From an uncultured Ruminococcus sp. (lineage in GTDB: Bacteria > Bacillota > Clostridia > Oscillospirales > Ruminococcaceae), in the NCBI GenBank assembly GCA_945876405.1, contig CAMCOJ010000193.1:1-5050 (forward strand): a stretch of 5,050 nt of DNA, written 5' to 3'. The position numbers were made by a program, and so were the translations under genes. Every line of letters starts with the position of its first letter. Position 1 is the stretch's first letter. Below the pieces are notes generated by a model that worked only from the letters and a program-made list of their open reading frames with translations, was not told the DNA's origin and made no database searches. Below are positions 1 through 5,050 of the stretch, piece after piece.

Positions 1-79
1 ATCCTGTTGCTGCAAATATCATAGTAAGTGCCGTTGCAGCAGCAAGTATTTTCTTATAAAAAGATTTTTTAATAGACAT
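1..79 (-). CDS. N-terminus of an exported protein or lipoprotein (partial, runs off window start)
   Basis: Reading the minus strand, an ATG at 79-77 opens a frame of 26 complete codons to the window edge. It is preceded by an AAGGAG ribosome site (minus strand, positions 95-90) ten bases upstream. The peptide begins MSIKKSFYKK and continues ILAAATALTMIFAATG. That is a lysine-rich n-region followed by a hydrophobic helix, the classic layout of a Sec signal peptide. The codon cut by the edge begins with T. This would allow TGY (Cys) after Ala-Thr-Gly and so a lipobox-like end, but it also allows Ser, Tyr, Phe, Leu or Trp. The mature protein is not visible, so no function can be given. It is transcribed divergently from ispD and has its own candidate promoter at 124-152. 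Confidence 0.7.
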   Translation of the reverse strand, partial: MSIKKSFYKKILAAATALTMIFAATG

Positions 80-123
80 TATAAAAAAACTCCTTCGTTT
101 GATTTTTATTCATATACCTGTTT

Positions 124-152
124 ATTATACTATATTTCTTCCGATAAGTCCA
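124..152 (-). promoter_or_regulatory. Candidate sigma-A-type promoter for the minus-strand exported protein
   Basis: On the minus strand a perfect TATAAT (-10, positions 129-124) lies 17 bases downstream of TGGACT (152-147), which matches four of six bases of the TTGACA consensus. Transcription would start near 117, giving a leader of roughly 38 bases that includes the AAGGAG ribosome site. The A-tract expected of an UP element lies just upstream of the -35 (plus-strand 161-172). This call rests on motif and spacing only. Confidence 0.5.
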
Positions 153-165
153 TAGCAAAGCAAAA

Positions 166-192
166 TTTTTTTCTTTTTTTCACACTTTTTTT
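166..192. promoter_or_regulatory. Triple T7 tract between divergent promoters (possible shared UP element or bent DNA)
   Basis: The plus strand has three runs of exactly seven T residues, at 166-172, 174-180 and 186-192, separated by C and by CACAC. No GC-rich inverted repeat precedes them, so they do not form an intrinsic terminator. They sit upstream of both candidate promoters. The first run, joined to the preceding AAAA, falls where an UP element would be for the minus-strand promoter. Later runs fall about 40 to 60 bases upstream of the predicted ispD start site. A-tracts of this kind are known to bend DNA and contact the RNA polymerase alpha C-terminal domain; its use here is inferred. 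Confidence 0.35.
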
Positions 193-220
193 AACAGTAC
201 TTCATTTTAAGAAAGGTTTA

Positions 221-229
221 TGGTATAAT
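221..229 (+). promoter_or_regulatory. Candidate extended -10 promoter of ispD-ispF
   Basis: TGG followed by a perfect TATAAT (224-229) forms an extended -10 element. The hexamer 17 bases upstream (TTCATT, 201-206) is a poor -35, which extended -10 promoters tolerate. Transcription would start near 236, giving a leader of about 35 bases that contains the ispD ribosome site AGGAAGGA (253-260). No riboswitch-sized leader fits in this space. Confidence 0.55.
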
Positions 230-270
230 GTACGTAATCATTATTTTTTCACAGGAAGGAACTGATTTCA

Positions 271-945
271 ATGGATACATCAGTTATTATAGTATCAGCA
301 GGAAGTTCAACAAGAATGCAGGGACAGAATAAACAGCTTGCCCTTGTTTGCGGAATTCCGGTTGCAGCACGTTCAATGATGGCATTTGAAAAATGCGAAA
401 GTGTTGCCGAAATAATCGTTGTAACCCGTACGGAAGATATTGAAACAATGCAGCAGCTTGCAGAACAATACAGGATCACAAAGCTTTCATGTGTTGTTCC
501 CGGCGGAAACACACGTCAGGAAAGCGTACTTAACGGTGTCAGAAAAATATCAGATGATACAAAAATGATAGCCGTACACGACGGTGCCCGACCTCTTGTT
601 ACACCTGAAAATATAGAAAGAACAATTGCTGACGCAAGAATTTTCAGTGGTGCCGTAATCGGTGTGCCGGTAAAGGATACAATAAAAACCGTATCAGACG
701 GTCTTATCACTGATACCCCGCCGCGCTCATCGCTGTACATAACACAGACACCCCAGGTATTCAAACGCTCAGTATATCTTCGTGCTGTGGAGTTCGCGTC
801 AAGAAATCATCTTGATTTTACAGATGACTGTCAGCTTGCTGAAGCAATCGGCGTGAAAGTATGCATGACCACAGGCGACTATAAAAACATAAAGATAACA
901 ACACCTGAAGACATAGCCATTGCAGAGGCTATTCTCAATTCATAA
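271..945 (+). CDS. ispD: 2-C-methyl-D-erythritol 4-phosphate cytidylyltransferase
   Basis: This cytosolic enzyme transfers CMP from CTP to MEP, giving CDP-methylerythritol in the non-mevalonate pathway to IPP and DMAPP. The 224-residue product has the usual length and shows the family landmarks in order: the nucleotide-binding loop SAGSSTRM at 9-16 with Arg15 and Lys21; GGNTRQESV at 78-86; VHDGARP at 102-108, with the Asp and Arg that serve metal and substrate binding; PVKDTIK at 133-139; Arg152 just before the TQTPQ motif (159-162); TDD at 184-186; and KITTPED at 208-214. The ATG follows AGGAAGGA at 253-260 with a ten-base gap. It is the first gene of the plus-strand block. Its stop codon lies inside the ispF ribosome site, so the two genes are almost certainly cotranscribed. 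It is a stand-alone IspD, not an IspDF fusion, and looks intact. Confidence 0.96.
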   Translation: MDTSVIIVSAGSSTRMQGQNKQLALVCGIPVAARSMMAFEKCESVAEIIVVTRTEDIETMQQLAEQYRITKLSCVVPGGNTRQESVLNGVRKISDDTKMIAVHDGARPLVTPENIERTIADARIFSGAVIGVPVKDTIKTVSDGLITDTPPRSSLYITQTPQVFKRSVYLRAVEFASRNHLDFTDDCQLAEAIGVKVCMTTGDYKNIKITTPEDIAIAEAILNS

Positions 946-957
946 GGAGGAAAAAGT

Positions 958-1434
958 ATGTTCAGAACAGGACACGGATACGACGTGCATAAACTCGTTG
1001 AAAACCGGGATCTTATACTCGGAGGAGTAAATATTCCTCACGAAAAAGGTCTTCTCGGACATTCGGACGCTGACGTTCTGCTTCACGCAGTAATGGACGC
1101 TCTTCTCGGAGCAGCAGCACTCGGGGATATCGGAAAGCATTTTCCTGATACAGACGAAAGATACAAGGGAGCAGACAGTATGAAACTGCTTTCTGAAGTT
1201 TCGGCACTCATAAAAAATCAGGGTTACAGAATTGAAAACATCGACTCCACAGTTATCGCCCAGGCTCCTAAACTTGCACCATATATCGAAACAATGAGAA
1301 AAAACATTGCCAAAGCAGCCGGATGCAGCCCTGACGCTGTCAATGTAAAGGCTACCACGGAGGAACATCTTGGATTTACCGGTGAAAAACTCGGCATATC
1401 CGCTCATGCCGTATGCCTCATTTCAAAAGATTAA
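958..1434 (+). CDS. ispF: 2-C-methyl-D-erythritol 2,4-cyclodiphosphate synthase
   Basis: IspF cyclises CDP-methylerythritol 2-phosphate to methylerythritol 2,4-cyclodiphosphate with release of CMP. It normally works as a homotrimer with Zn in the active site between subunits. The 158-residue product is full length. It shows GHGYDVH at 5-11 (metal ligands Asp9 and His11), [11 protein letters not shown] at 34-44 with the third ligand His43, [11 protein letters not shown] at 56-66, and the [12 protein letters not shown] signature at 131-142 that contributes the CDP-binding residues. The ATG is preceded by AAGGAGG (944-950) with seven bases between, and only 12 bases separate it from ispD. The intervening enzyme IspE (CDP-ME kinase) is not in the window. 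No terminator hairpin is visible after the stop. Confidence 0.97.
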   Translation: MFRTGHGYDVHKLVENRDLILGGVNIPHEKGLLGHSDADVLLHAVMDALLGAAALGDIGKHFPDTDERYKGADSMKLLSEVSALIKNQGYRIENIDSTVIAQAPKLAPYIETMRKNIAKAAGCSPDAVNVKATTEEHLGFTGEKLGISAHAVCLISKD

Positions 1435-1479
1435 CCCTGTCGCTCTTTAAATCCGGTATGACTTTTTTCAATCAAATTC

Positions 1480-1508
1480 GTCACAGCTCACATCTCCGGG
1501 CATATACT
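1480..1508 (+). promoter_or_regulatory. Weak candidate promoter ahead of the DUF3343-desulfurase pair
   Basis: In the 96-base gap after ispF, GTCACA (1480-1485, four of six matches to the -35 consensus) and TATACT (1503-1508, five of six matches to TATAAT) are separated by 17 bases. Transcription would start close to 1515, leaving almost no leader before the ribosome site. Read-through from ispF is an equally good explanation, because no terminator is seen in the gap. Confidence 0.25.
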
Positions 1509-1518
1509 GAAATATGGA

Positions 1519-1526
1519 GAGGTGAT
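1519..1526 (+). promoter_or_regulatory. Strong Shine-Dalgarno that fixes the start of the DUF3343-like gene
   Basis: GAGGTGAT is an eight-base perfect complement to the 3' end of 16S rRNA. It leaves four bases before the ATG at 1531, or eight counted from its GAGG core. The in-frame GTG at 1522 lies inside this site and so cannot be the start, although it would add three residues. Confidence 0.75.
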
Positions 1527-1530
1527 AATT

Positions 1531-1758
1531 ATGACACTTTATTTTCGCAGTCATACCGCTGCAATGAAGGCATCAGCACTGCTTTCGGAAAATAATATTC
1601 CAAATAAAACCGGAAAAAGCACTGTCAGAAACTTAGGTTGTGTTTATACTGCAGAAATCAGAAATGACTTTGAAAAAGCTCAGACTCTGTTAAGGGAAAA
1701 CGGAATAAACTATATTTCAGGAGCCGGAGGAATGCGATATGAACACAAATCTGATTAA
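1531..1758 (+). CDS. DUF3343-like protein (putative S/Se carrier)
   Basis: This is a small soluble protein of 75 residues with no signal peptide or membrane segment. It resembles the DUF3343 / putative Se-S carrier family: a short beta strand (TLYFRSH) at 2-8, a helix AAMKASALLSENNIP at 10-24, a single cysteine in the segment NLGCVYTAEI (Cys37), then a helix DFEKAQTLLRENGI. In the family, a cysteine at the equivalent position is proposed to carry sulfur or selenium as a persulfide or selenide; this has not been shown for most members. The gene ends inside the next one, a cysteine-desulfurase-family gene, with a 20-base overlap. That suggests translational coupling and that the two products act together, with the enzyme loading Cys37. 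The family call comes from recognition of pattern and context, without a profile search. Confidence 0.72.
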   Translation: MTLYFRSHTAAMKASALLSENNIPNKTGKSTVRNLGCVYTAEIRNDFEKAQTLLRENGINYISGAGGMRYEHKSD

Positions 1759-2893
1759 CTTCGACAACGCCGCAACCACATTTCCGAAACCTCCTGAAGT
1801 ACGTAATTCCGTTATTTATGCCATGAATAACTATGGCGGAAGTTCAGGAAGAGGCGGACATATTCTGGCTGCACGGACTTCAGAGATGGTTTTCCGTACA
1901 CGGCGTGCTGCAGCCGAATTTTTCGGAGCCGATACAGAAAATGTCATATTCTGCTCAAGCTGCACACATGCACTCAATACGGCAATAAAGGGCGTACTTC
2001 GTCCCGGTGATCATGTGGTCACAAGCAGCCTTGAGCACAACTCTGTAATACGTCCGCTGACTGAACTTCAGCAGCGGGGACTGATAAGTTTTTCTGTTGC
2101 CAAAGTATATGAGGATGATGAAAAAACAGCTGAATCCTTCAGAAATTCCATAAACAGCAGGACAAAGGCTGTAGTATGCACAGCTGCCAGCAATGTAACC
2201 GGACAGATTCTTCCCCTGAAGCTCATCTCCGGAATATGCATCAGCAAAAATATCTGTCTCATCGCCGACGGAGCACAGGCCTGCGGAGTGATACCGCTTA
2301 ACCTTAAGGATTACGGTATAAACATTCTCTGCACAAGCGGACACAAGGGGCTTTACGGAATAACAGGAACAGGTCTGCTTGTTACTGACGGAAAGTTCAG
2401 CATTCACCCGCTTATGCAGGGCGGAACAGGCAGCGGTTCTCTTGAGCCTGTTCAGCCCGAATACATGCCTGACTCCCTTGAAAGCGGCACACTCAATACC
2501 TGCGGTATAGCATCACTTGAAGCAGGCATTGGGTTTATATCAAAAATGACCACTGAAAAAATTAAACAGTACGAGGACAGACTTGTTGATATTTTTCTGT
2601 CGGAAACGGAAAAATACACAAACATAATACTTTACAGACCGGTTCACTCTGCATGCGTCCCTATTGTTTCATTTAACATAGCTGATATTCCGTCAGATAA
2701 AACGGCCGAAATACTAAGCAGCCGCGGGTTCTGCCTCAGAGCAGGATTTCACTGTTCAGCAATGGCGCACCGTACTCTTGGCACTGAAACAGGAACAGTC
2801 AGATTTGCCCCGTCAGTTTTCAACAGTGAAGCAGATGTGAAAAAATTATGTCAGGAAATTAAAAAAATCAAATACCCTATTGAAAAAATATAA
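1739..2893 (+). CDS. Cysteine desulfurase family PLP enzyme (class V aminotransferase fold, EF2568-like)
   Basis: This 384-residue enzyme is a class V fold-type I PLP protein and should remove S (or Se) from cysteine-like substrates as an enzyme-bound persulfide. It opens with NFDNAATTFPKP (7-18), then NYGGSSGRGGH (31-41), the EHNS motif (His100, which stacks on PLP), ADGAQ (176-180, Asp177 and Gln180 contacting the cofactor), and TSGHKGLYG (199-207) with Lys203 as the PLP Schiff-base lysine. Near the C-terminus RAGFHCSAMAH (334-344) carries the expected catalytic Cys339, followed by GTVRFAPSVFN. These features fit the cysteine desulfurase subfamily typified by EF2568 (TIGR01977) better than housekeeping IscS or SufS. 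The ATG has GGAGG at 1726-1730, eight bases upstream and inside the DUF3343-like gene. No IscU or SufU scaffold is adjacent, so the small upstream protein is the natural acceptor candidate. The true substrate is unknown. Confidence 0.88.
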   Translation: MNTNLINFDNAATTFPKPPEVRNSVIYAMNNYGGSSGRGGHILAARTSEMVFRTRRAAAEFFGADTENVIFCSSCTHALNTAIKGVLRPGDHVVTSSLEHNSVIRPLTELQQRGLISFSVAKVYEDDEKTAESFRNSINSRTKAVVCTAASNVTGQILPLKLISGICISKNICLIADGAQACGVIPLNLKDYGINILCTSGHKGLYGITGTGLLVTDGKFSIHPLMQGGTGSGSLEPVQPEYMPDSLESGTLNTCGIASLEAGIGFISKMTTEKIKQYEDRLVDIFLSETEKYTNIILYRPVHSACVPIVSFNIADIPSDKTAEILSSRGFCLRAGFHCSAMAHRTLGTETGTVRFAPSVFNSEADVKKLCQEIKKIKYPIEKI

Positions 2894-2907
2894 AATTATG
2901 ATAAAAT
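2880..2907 (+). promoter_or_regulatory. Candidate promoter for cdaA-cdaR, overlapping the end of the desulfurase gene
   Basis: TTGAAA (2880-2885, five of six matches to the -35) lies 16 bases upstream of TAAAAT (2902-2907, five of six matches to the -10). The -10 is preceded by TGA, making an extended -10. Transcription would start near 2914 and give a leader of about 65 bases to the TTG start. The -35 overlaps the last codons of the upstream gene. This suggests that c-di-AMP synthesis can be driven independently of the sulfur genes. Confidence 0.5.
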
Positions 2908-2912
2908 AATAG

Positions 2913-2955
2913 TATGTATATTTTTTACACTATTCGGGCTTATGCCCGATACATA
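2913..2955 (+). repeat. Nested inverted repeats in the cdaA leader
   Basis: An inner hairpin pairs TCGGGC (2934-2939) with GCCCGA (2944-2949) around a TTAT loop. An outer pairing of seven bases joins TATGTAT (2913-2919) to ATACATA (2949-2955), sharing only base 2949 with the inner stem and leaving a T-rich 15-base strand unpaired on the 5' side. No T run follows the hairpin, so it is not a rho-independent terminator on the plus strand; the minus strand also shows A rather than T after it. It ends nine bases before the cdaA ribosome site and could affect translation or RNA stability. It could also be a protein-binding palindrome. Confidence 0.5.
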
Positions 2956-2963
2956 ACAAAAAT

Positions 2964-2973
2964 AAGGAAGTGA
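2964..2973 (+). promoter_or_regulatory. Shine-Dalgarno that places the cdaA start at TTG 2979
   Basis: AAGGAAGTGA differs at one base from the ideal AAGGAGGTGA. The in-frame GTG at 2970 is part of this element and cannot be used with it. The in-frame TTG at 2979 lies five bases after it, a normal distance for a site extended to GTGA. Confidence 0.65.
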
Positions 2974-2978
2974 AGCCA

Positions 2979-3851
2979 TTGCATCTGAGTGGAACTCTCG
3001 GCTCCGTATGGAATGTATTAAAAACACTTAAACCTGTTGATGTAATAGATATAGCCCTTTTATCATTTATAATCTTCAAACTGATTAAAATAATCCGGGA
3101 AACCCGTGCAGGACAGCTTGCAAAAGGAATAGTCTTTCTGCTTATTGCCTATTTCACCTGTGCTGTGTTCAAACTGAAGACAATGGAATTTCTTCTTACG
3201 GTTATACTTAACAACGGATTTATAGCGATTCTGATTATGTTTCAGCCTGAGATGCGGCGTACGCTTGAAAGAGTAGGACGTACAAGTGTATCAAAGTTTT
3301 CTTTTCTTTCTGAACATACAGAAGATTATGTCACAAAGTGGGCAAATGCAATTGACGTAATCTGTGAATCATGTGAAGAACTCTCCGCAACAAAAACAGG
3401 AGCACTTTTTGTACTTGAAAGAAAAACACGACTTGGTAACGAAATATACTCAGGTACCATAGTAGACAGTAAACCAAGCAAGGAACTTTTCGGAACCATT
3501 TTCTATCCGAAAACGCCTCTCCATGACGGAGCTGTTATAATGCGTGACGGTATGATACATGCAGCAGCCTGCTATCTTCCTAAACCGGAACGCGAGGAAC
3601 TTATTAACAAAAGACTCGGCACACGACACAGAGCAGCAATAGGAATGAGTGAGAACTCAGATGCAGTTATTGTTGTTGTTTCTGAAGAAACCGGAACTAT
3701 ATCCGTTGCAGTTGACGGAAAAATATTCAGGAACTTCACTCCAAAGTCTCTCGGAGTTTTCCTGAATGACCTTATGATAAATGACAAATCAGAAGAAAAT
3801 CAGAACAGGAAAAAAGGATTCCTTCAGATATTCAGGAGGGACAAGCAGTGA
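2979..3851 (+). CDS. cdaA: Membrane diadenylate cyclase (c-di-AMP synthase)
   Basis: CdaA condenses two ATP into cyclic di-AMP at the inner face of the membrane. In Firmicutes this messenger governs potassium and osmolyte transport and cell-wall homeostasis. The 290-residue product (starting at TTG 2979) has three hydrophobic segments at about 20-40, 48-65 and 70-88, then a short linker and the DAC domain. The two catalytic signatures are intact: PLHDGAV with DGA at 183-185, and GTRHRAAIG with RHR at 216-218. The C-terminus is a charged tail rich in Lys, Arg and Asn. The start is chosen because the ribosome site AAGGAAGTGA (2964-2973) overlaps the upstream GTG at 2970, which would add only three residues. 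It overlaps cdaR by four bases (GTGA), as expected for the conserved cdaA-cdaR pair. A third usual partner, glmM, would lie beyond the end of this sequence. Confidence 0.95.
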   Translation: MHLSGTLGSVWNVLKTLKPVDVIDIALLSFIIFKLIKIIRETRAGQLAKGIVFLLIAYFTCAVFKLKTMEFLLTVILNNGFIAILIMFQPEMRRTLERVGRTSVSKFSFLSEHTEDYVTKWANAIDVICESCEELSATKTGALFVLERKTRLGNEIYSGTIVDSKPSKELFGTIFYPKTPLHDGAVIMRDGMIHAAACYLPKPEREELINKRLGTRHRAAIGMSENSDAVIVVVSEETGTISVAVDGKIFRNFTPKSLGVFLNDLMINDKSEENQNRKKGFLQIFRRDKQ

Positions 3852-5003
3852 AACAGATACTTAAAAAAACAAAAAGGTTTCTGCAGAAGGCCTCTGAAAA
3901 AGATTCGGTTATGCTCATATTTTCAGTTCTTTTTGCAGTTATGCTGTGGAGCTACATAGTAAACCGTGAATATCCTGATGCCAGAGAAATTATAAGCGGA
4001 GTGCAGATAGACTATGAAGCAAGCATATCCGGAACTCCGGCTGAAGCAGAAGGATACCGTATATATGACGCAGATGTATCTGACATTGATATTCTCGTCG
4101 TAGCTAACAGAACAAAGCTGGGCGATCTTGACAAAAATATGTTCTATGCCAAGGTAAGCGCGGACAACTACAACGGTGAACAGCCTGTTTCTGCAAGAAT
4201 CCAGCTATACAAATCAGAAGACAACGATATCGACTGTGATTACCGTCTGACAGACGTTAAAAAGGTAAAGGTATACTTTTACAAGGAGATAACAAGAACA
4301 CTTGATGTTTCTGTAAAAGCACCGGGTATTACTGCAGCAGAGGGATACAAACTCAAGAGTCTCACATGTGACCAGATTTCAGTTACCGGTCCTGAACCGT
4401 ATGTAAATATGATAAGCGGATGCACACTGGAAATTCCCCAGAATGTAGCCTATGACACAAGAAAGTCCATACCTGTAACTGTATCGCTAAGTAATCTCAC
4501 CTTCACAAATGAAGAGGGTGATAATATTAACAATCTTATAAAGCCTTACTTTTCAAAAGATCAGTTTCGCATAAACAAGAAGGAACTTTCAGTAATGGTC
4601 AACATATCCATGGTCAAGAACCTTGATATCACATACCGTCTCTCAGAAGTTCCTGAATACTTCAATCAGAAATTTATAACTGACAGACTTTCACTCAGCA
4701 CTTCTGTTATCTCGGTGTCTTCAGATGATCCTTCAATACAGGAGATAGACAACCTCCCTGTTGCCATCGACCAGAACATTCCGCTTTACAAAATAAGCAA
4801 AAATTTCTCGGCAACATTTGATCTGACAAAAGCACTTGAAAGTTATCCGAAACTTACAAATGACTCCAATATCTTTGCCAGCTATGTTTCATTTGACAGC
4901 ACAGGTCTTGAAGAAAAAACCTTTGACAGCGTAGGTGCATCACAGTTCAATATCAAAAATCCGTATGCTTCAAAGTACTCTGCTGAATTTGTAACACAGT
5001 ATC
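3848..5003 (+). CDS. cdaR: YbbR-domain protein, CdaA regulator (3' truncated by contig end)
   Basis: CdaR is a membrane-anchored extracytoplasmic protein that binds CdaA and modulates its activity. The frame starts at GTG 3848, eight bases after AGGAGG (3834-3839), in a GTGA overlap with the cdaA stop. A Lys-rich cytoplasmic tip (1-20) is followed by one membrane anchor at about 21-38 (VMLIFSVLFAVMLWSYIV). The remainder is beta-rich and outside, with repeated YbbR-type units at roughly 48-125, 147-225 (containing the typical GYKLKSL and VTGPE segment, 179-183) and 244-325, with part of a further one. This gene was identified by reading the frame directly; it has no stop within the window. Only 385 complete genomic codons exist, because bases after 5003 are sequencing adapter. 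The residues SYTHLRAHETGR predicted beyond that point are artefact. B. subtilis YbbR/CdaR has four YbbR units, so the last part is probably missing. Confidence 0.92.
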
Positions 5004-5050
5004 CTGTCTCTTATACACATCTCCGAGCCCACGAGACAGGCAGAAATCTC
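5004..5050 (+). other. Illumina Nextera adapter contamination (not genomic)
   Basis: Bases 5004-5022 are the 19-base Tn5 mosaic end in reverse complement (CTGTCTCTTATACACATCT). Bases 5023-5037 continue with CCGAGCCCACGAGAC, the Nextera Read 2 side. Bases 5038-5045 (AGGCAGAA) match i7 index N703, and ATCTC at 5046-5050 is the beginning of the P7 flank. The order and spacing match the known library adapter exactly, so this is read-through past an insert end kept in the assembly, not a transposon. The stretch should be trimmed and not translated. Confidence 0.97.

Noticed and set aside
166..192. T runs as a terminator for a gene on the plus strand
   Set aside because: There is no hairpin upstream and no plus-strand gene that would end there. 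The upstream gene is on the minus strand and starts at 79.
940..1407. Long open frame on the minus strand (155 codons) across ispF
   Set aside because: It lies opposite a fully recognisable ispF with all catalytic motifs, its product shows no family features, and no ribosome site precedes it. It is a shadow frame.
1392..1409. GGCAT/ATGCC inverted repeat near the end of ispF
   Set aside because: It is only five pairs, lies within the coding sequence, and has no T run after it.
1413..1595. Plus-strand frame overlapping the end of ispF and the start of the DUF3343-like gene
   Set aside because: It has no good ribosome site, no recognisable product, and conflicts with two better-supported genes.
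1955..2407. Minus-strand open frame of 150 codons inside the desulfurase gene
   Set aside because: It covers the region encoding the PLP-binding motifs on the plus strand. Its own product is Cys/Tyr-rich with no recognisable fold.
2934..2949. Intrinsic terminator after the desulfurase gene
   Set aside because: The GC-rich hairpin is not followed by a T run on either strand. The only T run on the plus strand (2921-2926) precedes it.
2908..2978. c-di-AMP (ydaO/yuaA) riboswitch ahead of cdaA
   Set aside because: The leader is only about 65 bases, too short for that aptamer, and its conserved elements are not apparent.
5004..5022. Tn5/IS50-like mosaic end suggesting a mobile element boundary
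   Set aside because: The sequence continues into Nextera adapter, an index and the P7 flank, so it is a library artefact and not an insertion.

Overview
The window looks like a chromosomal fragment from a low-to-mid GC Gram-positive anaerobe, probably a clostridial bacterium of the Ruminococcus/Oscillospiraceae type. This is inferred from strong AGGAGG-type ribosome sites, tight co-directional gene packing, the non-mevalonate isoprenoid pathway, a DUF3343 plus class-V desulfurase pair, and a cdaA-cdaR pair. I could not run a taxonomic search.

Layout. Positions 1-79 (minus strand) hold the first 26 codons of an exported protein or lipoprotein whose body lies outside the window. Positions 80-270 are a divergent control region with a candidate promoter in each direction and three 7-base T runs between them. 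Five co-directional plus-strand genes follow. ispD (271-945) and ispF (958-1434) encode two steps of the MEP isoprenoid pathway. After a 96-base gap come a 75-residue DUF3343-like (putative S/Se carrier) protein (1531-1758) and, overlapping it by 20 bases, a cysteine-desulfurase-family PLP enzyme (1739-2893). After an 85-base gap containing a candidate promoter and a foldable leader come cdaA, the membrane diadenylate cyclase (best start TTG at 2979), and cdaR/ybbR, its extracytoplasmic regulator, overlapping cdaA by four bases.

The last 47 bases (5004-5050) are not genomic. They match the Illumina Nextera transposase/Read 2 adapter, followed by an 8-base block matching i7 index N703 and the first bases of the P7 flank. 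The cdaR reading frame happens to stay open through the adapter, so an automatic annotation would give it a false C-terminus. Genuine sequence ends at about 5003, and cdaR is truncated there.

Functionally there are three modules: isoprenoid precursor synthesis (feeding undecaprenyl phosphate and quinone-type lipids), sulfur or selenium mobilisation from cysteine-like substrates, and c-di-AMP signalling tied to cell-wall and osmotic control. I do not see a clearly new system. The best leads are the uncharacterised desulfurase/DUF3343 pair and the structured leader in front of cdaA.
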